NCBI GenBank assembly: GCA_024688095.1
Contig: JAILEJ010000512.1
Span: 1 to 13,813, forward strand
Direction: 5' to 3'
Origin: Butyrivibrio sp.
Lineage (GTDB): Bacteria; Bacillota; Clostridia; Lachnospirales; Lachnospiraceae
Length of the DNA stretch: 13,813 bases
Shown here: one piece after another, positions 7,003 to 13,813 of the stretch
Layout: each line of letters opens with the position of its first letter
Position numbering within the stretch: the first letter of the stretch is position 1
Translations under genes and position numbers: made by a program
The notes under the pieces: generated by a model
The model's database searches: none
What the model was told of the DNA's origin: nothing
Seen by the model: the letters and a program-made list of their open reading frames with translations, nothing else

Positions 7003-7121
7003 AGTTTTACAAAATTAAATCACATACAATGCAAGAGCGGGAGGCTGGAGATTTTTTATGTTATAACTTATAGAATTGCACTTGCTAAAGCATGTAAAAA
7101 AGAGTTAAAGAGGCAAATAAT

Positions 7122-8216
7122 ATGGAAAAGGAATTTGATATTCAGGCGTATATGACAGCCGGAGTTGAAAGGGTTGTAAAGGATTCTCTTAGAGCTACAC
7201 TAAAGGATCCAAAGGAAAGTATTTTTATGGGAAAGTTTGCACTTGCAACTAAAAAGGCTTCCGGAACAAGAAAGAAATATGAGAGTGAAGGATTACATGT
7301 ACCTCCGTTTCTTATTGCATCAATTACAAGCAATTGTAATTTACATTGTGCAGGATGTTATTCAAGAGAAAATGAGGCAACTAAAGACTGCGAGCCTGTA
7401 AATCAGCTTAGCGATGAGAACTGGATGCAGATTTTTGAAGAGGCAGATGATCTTGGGATAAGCTTTATATTACTTGCAGGCGGAGAACCACTTCTTAGAA
7501 AGGGAGTTATTAAAGCTGCAGCTAAAAAGGATAATATTCTGTTTCCAATTTTTACAAATGGTGTATTTATAAGTGATGAATACTTTGATCTCTTTGATAA
7601 GAACAGAAACCTTGTTCCAATAATGAGTATTGAAGGTCATAGAGAAGCAACTGATAGCAGACGCGGCGTTGGTATTTATGACAAGCTTATTTCCAATATG
7701 GAAATATTCAAAAAGAATGGACAGATTTTTGGAAATTCAGTTACAGTAACAACTGAAAACTTTGATGATGTTCTTTCAGATGACTTTATTTCTATGCTTC
7801 AGGGGTATGGATGTAAGGCAGTAATATATGTAGAGTATGTTCCGGTATCTGATGATAGCAAAGAACTTGCACTTTCTGAAGAACAGGAAGAGCTTCTTCG
7901 TTCTAGAATAGATAAGCTCAGGGAAGATTATCAGGATATGGTATTTATCGCATTCCCGGGTGATGAGAAATCATCAGGTGGATGTGTTGCTGCAGGCAGA
8001 GGATTTTTCCATATTAATTCTCATGGCGGTGCTGAGCCTTGTCCATTCTCACCATATTCAGATACTAATATAATGGATACAGGACTTAAAGGAGCTATTT
8101 CATCTAAACTGTTTAAGGTTCTTCAATCTGGAGATATTCTTAAGGATGATCATGTAGGTGGATGCGTTCTTTTTGACAGAAGAGATCAGGTTGAGGCAAT
8201 AGTTGCCGGAAATTAG
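7122..8216 (+). CDS. radical SAM protein with C-terminal cysteine cluster, substrate unknown
   Basis: This 364-residue protein carries the radical SAM 4Fe-4S motif CNLHCAGC with Cys72, Cys76 and Cys79, followed by the SAM-binding LLAGGEPLL (117-125) at the end of strand 2. The barrel runs from about 62 to 285. An N-terminal helical extension of about 60 residues (from MEKEFDIQAYM) precedes it. The C-terminal part (about 285-355) has Cys288 (SGGCVAAGRG), Cys307 (AEPCPFSPY) and Cys348 (VGGCVLFDRR). These resemble a reduced SPASM/twitch-type auxiliary cluster site, with fewer cysteines than a full SPASM domain. Family members include peptide-modifying, cofactor-forming and lipid-modifying enzymes. 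No precursor peptide or partner gene is adjacent, so no reaction is assigned. Start: AAAGAGG (7107-7113) is 8 nt before the ATG. The gene appears monocistronic, with its own promoter and terminator. Confidence 0.9.
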   Translation: MEKEFDIQAYMTAGVERVVKDSLRATLKDPKESIFMGKFALATKKASGTRKKYESEGLHVPPFLIASITSNCNLHCAGCYSRENEATKDCEPVNQLSDENWMQIFEEADDLGISFILLAGGEPLLRKGVIKAAAKKDNILFPIFTNGVFISDEYFDLFDKNRNLVPIMSIEGHREATDSRRGVGIYDKLISNMEIFKKNGQIFGNSVTVTTENFDDVLSDDFISMLQGYGCKAVIYVEYVPVSDDSKELALSEEQEELLRSRIDKLREDYQDMVFIAFPGDEKSSGGCVAAGRGFFHINSHGGAEPCPFSPYSDTNIMDTGLKGAISSKLFKVLQSGDILKDDHVGGCVLFDRRDQVEAIVAGN

Positions 8217-8253
8217 TAAAAGTACAATTGAAAAGAGAAAGTCGGCCTGGGCA

Positions 8254-8307
8254 GATAAAAGTATGTGGGATCACAGACATAATAAAAGTATGTGCACTTA
8301 CAGGCAT
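8254..8307. repeat. 27-bp imperfect tandem duplication before the terminator
   Basis: Unit 1 (8254-8280) and unit 2 (8281-8307) are adjacent 27-mers matching at 21 positions. They share ATAAAAGTATGTG at the start and ACAG.CAT at the end. A third partial copy (GATAAAAG) begins at 8308 and merges into the left arm of the terminator at 8311. It lies in the 3' untranslated region of the radical SAM gene. Function is unknown. Confidence 0.6.
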
Positions 8308-8310
8308 GAT

Positions 8311-8346
8311 AAAAGGTGATCACAATTTTGTGACCACCTTTTTTTA
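8311..8346 (+). terminator. intrinsic terminator between convergent transcripts, probably bidirectional
   Basis: AAAAGGTGATCACA (8311-8324) pairs with TGTGACCACCTTTT (8329-8342) with one A-C mismatch and a 4-nt loop. It is followed by a T-run (8339-8345) on the + strand. Read on the minus strand the hairpin is followed by CCTTTTATC, so it can also stop the GH88 operon, whose last stop codon is at 8387. Confidence 0.85.
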
Positions 8347-8386
8347 AATGTTTGTAATTAAAAGGTTATTAGATTAAGAAATTGTT

Positions 8387-9520
8387 TTACCAGATAAATA
8401 GTTCTTTGTCTGTAAGCTTGCACAGAGCTTCAATATAGTAGTAATCTCCATATATAATTGAAAACTCATGCTTTTCATCATGATAAGCAGCTGTACATTT
8501 TGTTAACAGATCGTCTTCGTTTTCATTCCAATTGATTCTGTTATCTGTAAGTGCCTTGATAAGCTTGACTGCAGCGTTATAATATTTGTCTTTGTCAGTG
8601 CATTCATCAAATTTGGAAATCTGAATCATACCACAGGCTGCAATTGCAGCAGCAGTAGAATCTTCCCAGGTAATATCTGATGGTTGCTCAAAGTCAACAG
8701 GAATAAGACCATTTTCAGGTGTCTTTTCAATGAAGTGATCTGCAATTTTCTGAGCTGTCTTTAAATACTCGATATCTCCAGTATGAAGGAAACTTAATGC
8801 AAATCCATATATTCCCCATCCCTGACCCCTTGTCCAGGATGAGCCCTCCTTATAGCCCTGTCCGCCGTAATTTTTAACTTCACCGCCTTTTTCGATATCG
8901 AATTCCACGATGTGCTTAACTGATCCATCAGGTCTTACAAAATTTTCTTTTGCTGTGTTTGCATGCTTTATAGCAATATGTTTATAACGAGGATCTTTTG
9001 TAGTCTCACTTGCCCAATAGAGAAGTGGAAGATTCATCATACAATCAATGATTGCCCATCCGCGACGATCAACTTTATCACCATCCCAATCATTCCATGC
9101 ACGTATAAAGTTTCCGTTTGCGTTAAATCTTCCTGCAAGATTATCTGCCGCAAGAATTCCTCTGTTTTTGGACTGATCATTAGAAGTTACTCTGTAATTG
9201 GCAACTGCAGTTGGAAGCCATTTAAATCCATTGTCGTGATCAAGCAGCTTATAATTAAGGAAGAGTGCATCAAGCTTTTCTTCATTTTCTATAGCTGTTT
9301 TTTTGTATCGTTCATCTTTGGTAACATTGTATAGCTGCCACATGATTCCACCCCAGAAACCATTGGTCCACCATCCGATGTCATTTTTGGAATGATCATC
9401 ATGAACACCATTTACTGTTGTGTAAGGTATTTTGTCTTTTGATCTTTCATGAACACATTCCATTTTCTTTGTGACTTTTTCGAGGGCTTCTTCTGCCCAA
9501 ATTAATGTTTCTTTTTCCAT
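8387..9520 (-). CDS. GH88 unsaturated uronyl hydrolase, cytoplasmic
   Basis: This 377-residue glycoside hydrolase family 88 enzyme removes the terminal 4,5-unsaturated uronic acid from oligosaccharides released by polysaccharide lyases. The chosen start is the ATG at 9520. The ATG at 9529 is in frame but abuts the only ribosome site (AAAGGG), whereas 9520 has a spacing of 9. Residue numbers from 9520: an alpha6/alpha6 barrel, WWTNGFWGG (50-58), LDHDNGF (93-99) with probable catalytic Asp96, and IIDCMMNLPLLYWAS (157-171). The Asp in IID (159) matches the essential Asp149 of Bacillus UGL. SSWTRGQGWGIYGF (227-240) is the conserved substrate-binding block. No signal peptide is seen. Alternative families are GH105; the LDHDxGF and IIDxxMNLPLL patterns favour GH88. 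It follows the permease stop by 5 bases, as the last gene of the uptake operon. Confidence 0.9.
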   Translation of the reverse strand: MEKETLIWAEEALEKVTKKMECVHERSKDKIPYTTVNGVHDDHSKNDIGWWTNGFWGGIMWQLYNVTKDERYKKTAIENEEKLDALFLNYKLLDHDNGFKWLPTAVANYRVTSNDQSKNRGILAADNLAGRFNANGNFIRAWNDWDGDKVDRRGWAIIDCMMNLPLLYWASETTKDPRYKHIAIKHANTAKENFVRPDGSVKHIVEFDIEKGGEVKNYGGQGYKEGSSWTRGQGWGIYGFALSFLHTGDIEYLKTAQKIADHFIEKTPENGLIPVDFEQPSDITWEDSTAAAIAACGMIQISKFDECTDKDKYYNAAVKLIKALTDNRINWNENEDDLLTKCTAAYHDEKHEFSIIYGDYYYIEALCKLTDKELFIW

Positions 9521-9525
9521 AAGTA

Positions 9526-10419
9526 TCATCCCTTTACTGAGCCTATCATAACTCCCTTTACAAAATATTTTTGAACAAATGGGTAAATCAAAAGTACTGG
9601 AATCATACTTACCATAATAAGTGAATACTTGATTACGCCAACCATATCAGCAAGTCTTGCCTGAAGCTCAGGATCAGATACCGTAGAAGGATCAATCTGG
9701 CTGGACATAAGTATTTCTCTCATGAATAGTGTAAGAGGATATATTGCCTTATCATGCAAATATATCATTGCATTGAAATATGCATTCCAGTGAGCAACTC
9801 CGTAGAAAAGAACAAGTACTGCAATAATTGCCTTTGAAAGCGGAAGTACTACAGATAAATAATACATTATATCTGAGCATCCGTCTATCTGCGAAGCCTC
9901 CAAAAGTTCTCTAGGAATTGTGTTAATTATGAAGGTTCTTGCAACGATGAGGTTATAAACACCTATAGCTCCAGGAATCAGCAGAGCCCATCTTGTATTA
10001 AGAAGACCGAGATTCTGAACTACCATATATGTTGGGATAAGACCACCACCAAAGAACATTGTAAATGTGAATAATAACATAATGATGTTTCTTCCGGGAA
10101 GATCATCTCTTGAAAGACAGTAAGCAGCGGTCATTGTCATTACTATATTTATAATTGTTCCTACTACTGTATAAAAAAGTGAGTTTCCAAAACCAATCCA
10201 GACATTCTTTGTATTAAAAACTGTTTTATAACCTTCAAGGCTGAAGTCAACCGGGAAGAGTACAACCTTACCGGATTGAACGGCAGTACCTGATGAAAAA
10301 GATGCACTTACTACGAAAATGCATGGATATAAAACAATCAGGAAGAATGCAGTTAAAATTGTGATTATCAGAATGTAAAAGAGTTTATCATTTCTGCTTA
10401 AATTTTTAAATTTTCTCAT
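9526..10419 (-). CDS. carbohydrate ABC transporter permease, LplC/YtcP type
   Basis: This 297-residue inner-membrane permease forms half of the translocation channel of a CUT1-family sugar importer. There are about six membrane helices, the first at 13-38. The EAA loop that contacts the ATPase is EASQIDGCSDIMYYLSVVLPL (174-194), with the hallmark DG and LP. Length and the terminal MIPVLLIYPFVQKYFVKG block are typical of the LplC/YtcP branch that pairs with LplB/YteP. Start: CTCCT complement (429-433 within 10427-10433) gives AGGAG about 9 nt before the ATG. It lies 133 AT-rich bases after the LplB-type gene; no terminator is seen in that gap. The GH88 gene starts 5 bases beyond its stop, and its ribosome site lies inside this gene's last codons, so the two are translationally coupled. 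Confidence 0.94.
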   Translation of the reverse strand: MRKFKNLSRNDKLFYILIITILTAFFLIVLYPCIFVVSASFSSGTAVQSGKVVLFPVDFSLEGYKTVFNTKNVWIGFGNSLFYTVVGTIINIVMTMTAAYCLSRDDLPGRNIIMLLFTFTMFFGGGLIPTYMVVQNLGLLNTRWALLIPGAIGVYNLIVARTFIINTIPRELLEASQIDGCSDIMYYLSVVLPLSKAIIAVLVLFYGVAHWNAYFNAMIYLHDKAIYPLTLFMREILMSSQIDPSTVSDPELQARLADMVGVIKYSLIMVSMIPVLLIYPFVQKYFVKGVMIGSVKG

Positions 10420-10552
10420 TCCTTTATTCTCCTAAAAATGAACGACTTTTCGTATTTCATAAAACAAATATCTGAATGGAATTGTTTAATAATAAAAACG
10501 ATAAAGTCAGAAATATTTCGTATAATAATTATTATTTAAGATGTTATAAGGT

Positions 10553-11542
10553 TTAGAAGATTCCGCTTCCACTAAGCTTCTTACTTATCTTGTTTGCAAT
10601 GATAAGTAGTGTAAAGTTGATAACAGCATTGAACATACCAATTGCTGTAGAAAGTGAGAAGTCTGTTATTCCACTTGCAAGACCAACCTTATAAACGTAA
10701 GTTGAAATGATTTCACTGTAGTCGAGGTTTAAGTCGTTCTGCATAAGGAGAACCTTTTCATATCCGACATTCATTATGTTACCGACTGCAAGAATAAGCA
10801 TGATACTTGCTGTTGGAAGAATTGAAGGGATATCTATATATCTTAAACGCTGGAATCTGCTTGCACCATCTATCATGGCAGCTTCATGAAGTGACTGATC
10901 TACATTTGCAAGGCTGGCAATATAGATGATTGCACTGTAACCTGTTGCCTGCCATACACCTGACCATACATAAATGTGTTTGAAGAATTTACCATTTGCA
11001 AGGATGTTAGGTGCGTTTGTACCTGTAAAGAGCATATACAAGTTTCCATAAAGACCATTTCTGTAATCAAGAAGCTGGAATATAAGACCAACCATAACTA
11101 CAGTTGAAATGAAATATGGAATATAAGTTACAGTCTGAATTACTTTCTTGTACTTTTTTCCTGGCATTGCGTTTAGAAGAAGCGCAAAAATAATTGGGAT
11201 TGGGAAAGAAATAGCAAGAGAGTAAAGTGAGATTCCAAGAGTATTTTTCATAACGATAGGGAATTTGATTGAGGCAAAAAATTTAACGAAGTTATCAAAT
11301 CCAACCCATGGACTACCCCAGATACCTGCTCTGATATTATACTGTTTGAAAGCAAGTACAAGTCCTCCCATTGGAACATAAGCAAATATGATAAGCCATA
11401 CGAGAGGGAGAAGAAGTAACAAATATAACTGCCATCTTGCAGCTATTTTGTCTATAAGTCTTTTTTTATTGGTTTTAATTTCGCTTTTTGAATTGCTTTT
11501 TTTCTTGGATACGTTTGAATTCATGAGTGCTAAATTATCCAT
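10553..11542 (-). CDS. carbohydrate ABC transporter permease, LplB/YteP type
   Basis: This 329-residue inner-membrane permease is the partner of the LplC-type protein encoded downstream. A lysine-rich cytoplasmic N-terminus of about 36 residues precedes the first membrane helix (38-60), which is followed by AYVPMGGLVLAFKQYN, a family hallmark. The EAA loop is HEAAMIDGASRFQRLRYIDIP (219-239). About six membrane helices are present. The C-terminus ends in KKLSGSGIF, close to the usual LplB ending in GxGLF/GxGIF. Start: AGGAGAT (11547-11553) is 4 nt before the ATG. It is separated from the binding-protein gene by 67 bases that hold a 10-bp hairpin (11563-11588), likely giving lower expression of the permeases than of the binding protein. 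No ATPase gene is linked. Confidence 0.94.
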   Translation of the reverse strand: MDNLALMNSNVSKKKSNSKSEIKTNKKRLIDKIAARWQLYLLLLLPLVWLIIFAYVPMGGLVLAFKQYNIRAGIWGSPWVGFDNFVKFFASIKFPIVMKNTLGISLYSLAISFPIPIIFALLLNAMPGKKYKKVIQTVTYIPYFISTVVMVGLIFQLLDYRNGLYGNLYMLFTGTNAPNILANGKFFKHIYVWSGVWQATGYSAIIYIASLANVDQSLHEAAMIDGASRFQRLRYIDIPSILPTASIMLILAVGNIMNVGYEKVLLMQNDLNLDYSEIISTYVYKVGLASGITDFSLSTAIGMFNAVINFTLLIIANKISKKLSGSGIF

Positions 11543-11562
11543 TTTTATCTCCTGTAAAAATA

Positions 11563-11588
11563 GGCGAAGGAAGAATTATTCCTTCGCC
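11563..11588 (-). terminator. intercistronic stem-loop (partial terminator/mRNA stabiliser) between binding protein and permease
   Basis: GGCGAAGGAA (11563-11572) and TTCCTTCGCC (11579-11588) form a perfect 10-bp stem with a 6-nt loop. On the minus strand it is followed by TATTTTTA. It lies between the binding-protein stop (11610) and the LplB-type start (11542). In sugar ABC operons such hairpins let most transcripts end after the binding-protein gene or protect its 3' end, giving excess binding protein over permease. Confidence 0.75.
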
Positions 11589-11609
11589 CAACATCATAAA
11601 ATTAACAAA

Positions 11610-13307
11610 TTATTTTGTTCTGTCATATGCTGCCTGAGCAGTAGTGAGCCATGTCTGAAGACCCATTGTATCAAGAGCTTCAAGATATGCATCCCAGTCA
11701 GAATCAAGACTTCTTGTTCCTGTGATAAACTCAGCCATAGACTGTCTTACATATGGCATTACGTTTGTGAGCTGATCCTGTACAGCTGCTGTTTCATCAA
11801 GAGTGTACTTAAGAACAGGAAGTACATTTTCAGGATGTTTATCGTAATAAAGCTGATAGCTCTTACCAAATAACTGTGTTCTGTCTTCTGGATCAAATTT
11901 ATTACCACTTGAATAGTCATAAACTGTATTACCCATTTCAAGACTTGCATATCTTGGTCCGTGGTTTCTCCATGTCTGACTCTGGTTGTCAGCCCATACA
12001 GTTGATGTTACAAGCATTGATACGCTGTCATATAAACCAGCTTCAACATAAGCATTTGAATGTCCTTCAAGTTCTGCAGGATCTCTTGTCCAGTCAACAC
12101 CTTCTTCACCGAATCTTTCAATAATAGATGTATCGTGATCGAAGAATTCATCTGCAAATTTAAGTGCAAGGTCAAGCTTGTCAGTTCCTTCAACAATCAT
12201 AAGCTCCTGACCAGGGCTGTATGGATAGTAAGGTGTGTACTGAGTTCCGTTTTCACCCTTAAGTGGCTCAATGAGTTCCATTTCAGCAAAGTTTGCATTG
12301 TTTACAACATCAGGCCAGTTACTAAGAGAACCAGCTGAAACAAGTCCAACTACTGGAGTTTCCTGGTTGAGGATAGCCTTAAACTGCTGTCCGTCATCTG
12401 TGAAGATATTAGCAGAAAGAACTCCTTCATTATAAAGGTCGTTCATATAAGCAAGACCTTCTTTGAATTCATCTGTTGTAAATGGAGCTATAACAGTATT
12501 TCCATCCTCTGAAAGTCCAAGTCCACCGTTCCAGAAGAGGAATGCATTCATAAGTGAGTCAACAGTATTTTCACCATATCCACCGGCTGAAATACCATAA
12601 ACACCAAGTTCATCCTGAACGCCGTTACCATTAGGATCGTTATCTCTAAATGCGATAAGAACATCCTTGAGTTCAGCAGTAGTTGTTGGAACATCAAGTC
12701 CAAGCTTATCAAGCCATGCCTTGTTTATATATGTTCTGTTTGGTGTAAGGTTCCATGTCTCTGGTTCATAAGCTGAAAGACTGTAGATATGTCCATCGGC
12801 CTGAGTTGATGCTGCATCCATGATTGCTCTGTCTTCTTCAGGGATTGCATTGTAGTTAGGCATTTTTTCTGCATCTGTTACATAGTCATCAAGTGGCATA
12901 AAGAAGCCGCTGCTACCAAGCTGAAGAATCATTTCGTTTGTAAGATGGTTATCTACAACCATTACATCAGGTAATTCTTCATTAGATGTTGCAAGAAGAT
13001 TAACCTTTGTTCTTGTTTCTGATGCATCTGATGGAAGCATATAGAATTCAATATTGATTCCAAGCTTTTCTTCAAGATAGTTTGTAAAGTAGTTGTTTTC
13101 GTAATCAGTTACCATACTACTTTGTGTGAGTGCTACAACGAGAGTATTGTCTGAATCCTTTGAAGCTCCCGCAACTTCAGCACTGTCTGAGCTTTCGGAT
13201 GAGCTTACTTCAGCTGTACTTGCAGAGTCACTGCTTCCACATCCGGCAAGCATTCCAAGTGACATAACAACGGTCATGCCAAGTGCCAATAATTTCTTTT
13301 TTTTCAT
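11610..13307 (-). CDS. lipoprotein extracellular solute-binding protein of a sugar ABC importer (LplA/YtcQ type)
   Basis: This 565-residue protein captures an oligosaccharide outside the cell and delivers it to the permease pair. The start is taken at 13307 (MKKKKLLALG), not the in-frame ATG at 13325, because GGAGGG overlaps that ATG and lies 10 nt before 13307. The signal peptide ends in a lipobox, LAGC, with Cys23 as the lipidated residue. A Ser/Ala/Asp-rich linker (24-53) follows, then the mature fold from about residue 54 (NTLVVALTQ). The length exceeds typical maltose-binding proteins (about 400) and fits the long LplA/YtcQ class that pairs with LplB/LplC. The operon partners (DUF2264 upstream, GH88 downstream) point to an unsaturated uronic-acid oligosaccharide as ligand, by inference. 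It starts 41 bases after the DUF2264 stop, and the next gene follows a hairpin at 11563-11588. Confidence 0.93.
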   Translation of the reverse strand: MKKKKLLALGMTVVMSLGMLAGCGSSDSASTAEVSSSESSDSAEVAGASKDSDNTLVVALTQSSMVTDYENNYFTNYLEEKLGINIEFYMLPSDASETRTKVNLLATSNEELPDVMVVDNHLTNEMILQLGSSGFFMPLDDYVTDAEKMPNYNAIPEEDRAIMDAASTQADGHIYSLSAYEPETWNLTPNRTYINKAWLDKLGLDVPTTTAELKDVLIAFRDNDPNGNGVQDELGVYGISAGGYGENTVDSLMNAFLFWNGGLGLSEDGNTVIAPFTTDEFKEGLAYMNDLYNEGVLSANIFTDDGQQFKAILNQETPVVGLVSAGSLSNWPDVVNNANFAEMELIEPLKGENGTQYTPYYPYSPGQELMIVEGTDKLDLALKFADEFFDHDTSIIERFGEEGVDWTRDPAELEGHSNAYVEAGLYDSVSMLVTSTVWADNQSQTWRNHGPRYASLEMGNTVYDYSSGNKFDPEDRTQLFGKSYQLYYDKHPENVLPVLKYTLDETAAVQDQLTNVMPYVRQSMAEFITGTRSLDSDWDAYLEALDTMGLQTWLTTAQAAYDRTK

Positions 13308-13348
13308 TCCTTTGATTCCCTCCATATCCTTTTAAATCTTCTATAAAT

Positions 13349-13813
13349 TCAATCGACAGCGTGGTCGATAGGAATTTTGTGTCCTGACCAGACAGCAAGG
13401 CCTGTCCATTCAGCATCTTCCGAAGACCAGAACAAATCTGATTCTGGAAGACCTAGTGGTAAAAAGACTGTACTGCAAAGATATAAACTTCCGATATTTA
13501 TATACTCTTCAGCAAGTTCCGGCTGGTGTCCACACACACCAGGAAGCAGAAAGCCTTTTTCGTCAAATGTATTAGGGGCAGATATTACTTTATTTATTAC
13601 AGCAGTAAGCCCACTTCTTACTGCTGCATCCTTTAACTCAGCAGGCAGCTTATGCATAAGTGCTGACTGAGAAAGCATCTGAAAAACTCCGAATCTGTAA
13701 CTGATAGATCTTCCAACTACAGGGTAGCTTCCGTCCGGGCCAATAAGCCTTTCAAGAATTGCAGAGTAGCGCATTGCATGTTTTTCAACTTCCGGTTTCA
13801 TCTCGGCTATTTC
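13349..13813 (-). CDS. DUF2264 family protein, C-terminal part only (runs off right edge)
   Basis: The frame is open from the right window edge to a TGA at 13349-13351. About 154 residues are visible, and Met at 13801 is internal since the codons before it (E-I-A-E) continue the frame. Visible DUF2264 features are GPDGSYPVVGRSISYRFGVF, then QMLSQSALMHKLP, an ...GVCGHQPELAEEYINIGSLYLCS segment, and the closing DAEWTGLAVWSG...PIDHAVD. Family members are usually 400-650 residues and often lie among polysaccharide lyase and uronyl-hydrolase genes. Some DUF2264 relatives have been linked to glycoside hydrolase activity on glucuronic acid-containing glycans; I recall this rather than see it. As the first visible gene of the operon it supports a uronic acid glycan role. 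A small ATCGAC/GTCGAT hairpin (13352-13369) covers its last codons. Confidence 0.82.
   Translation of the reverse strand, partial: EIAEMKPEVEKHAMRYSAILERLIGPDGSYPVVGRSISYRFGVFQMLSQSALMHKLPAELKDAAVRSGLTAVINKVISAPNTFDEKGFLLPGVCGHQPELAEEYINIGSLYLCSTVFLPLGLPESDLFWSSEDAEWTGLAVWSGHKIPIDHAVD

Noticed and set aside
6849..7121. Riboswitch or small RNA gene in the spacer before the radical SAM gene
   Set aside because: The spacer is explained by a terminator, a promoter and a short leader; no known riboswitch core could be recognised by eye.
9521..9529. ATG overlapping the permease stop (ATGA) as start of GH88
   Set aside because: It directly abuts AAAGGG with no spacer; the in-frame ATG at 9520 has usable spacing and loses only three residues.
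10420..10552. Possible promoter or terminator in the gap between the two permease genes
   Set aside because: The gap is very AT-rich with a TAATAATTATTA palindrome, but has no GC-stem hairpin and no convincing -35/-10 pair.
11388..11873. Plus-strand open frame opposite the permease and binding-protein genes
   Set aside because: It spans the operon hairpin and lies antisense to two clear genes, with low-complexity Cys/Ser/Ile-rich translation and no family signal.
13308..13325. Upstream ATG as start of the solute-binding protein
   Set aside because: GGAGGG overlaps this ATG; using 13307 gives a normal lipoprotein signal peptide beginning MKKKKLL.
13349..13801. A complete small protein starting at 13801
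   Set aside because: The frame stays open to the window edge and the sequence matches only the C-terminal part of DUF2264 proteins, so the Met is internal.

Overview
The window is AT-rich DNA with dense gene packing, AAGGAG-type ribosome binding sites and low-GC codon use. Protein content (LplA/LplB/LplC-type sugar ABC transporter, GH88, GH31, PrsW, ComEC-like hydrolase) suggests a carbohydrate-degrading anaerobic Firmicute, most likely a Lachnospiraceae member of the Butyrivibrio/Pseudobutyrivibrio kind. The organism is inferred by eye, not by a search. No mobile element, CRISPR array, rRNA or tRNA was seen.

Left part (1-6960). The tail of a possible + strand gene (1-66) faces a minus-strand TVP38/DedA-like membrane protein (122-787). 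A 290-base divergent spacer carries a GC-rich palindrome and a good extended -10 promoter. That promoter appears to drive a five-gene + strand operon: a secreted metallo-beta-lactamase-fold hydrolase with a C-terminal Ada-like zinc-binding module, a cation diffusion facilitator, a cytoplasmic GH31 alpha-glucosidase, a 4HBT acyl-CoA thioesterase overlapping the GH31 stop, and a PrsW-like intramembrane protease. A terminator follows at 6919-6960. The genes do not form an obvious single pathway.

Middle (6961-8346). A single radical SAM gene has its own near-consensus promoter, a leader of about 113 nt, and a terminator at 8311-8346 that probably works in both directions. Just before that terminator is a 27-bp imperfect tandem duplication.

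Right part (8387-13813, minus strand). This is a carbohydrate-uptake operon entering from beyond the right edge, in transcription order: DUF2264 protein (partial), lipoprotein solute-binding protein, LplB-type permease, LplC-type permease, GH88 unsaturated uronyl hydrolase. It parallels the Bacillus subtilis ytcQ/yteP/ytcP/yteR arrangement for rhamnogalacturonan oligosaccharides. The likely job is import of oligosaccharides made by polysaccharide lyases (from pectin, rhamnogalacturonan or glycosaminoglycan) and cytoplasmic removal of the terminal unsaturated uronic acid. No transport ATPase is in the window, so a shared MsmK-type ATPase is expected elsewhere. A stem-loop between the binding-protein and permease genes probably sets their relative expression.

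No clearly unprecedented system was found. The points most worth a second look are the unassigned radical SAM protein with three extra cysteines, the altered metal site and doubled C-terminal domain of the CDF transporter, and several unexplained inverted and direct repeats.
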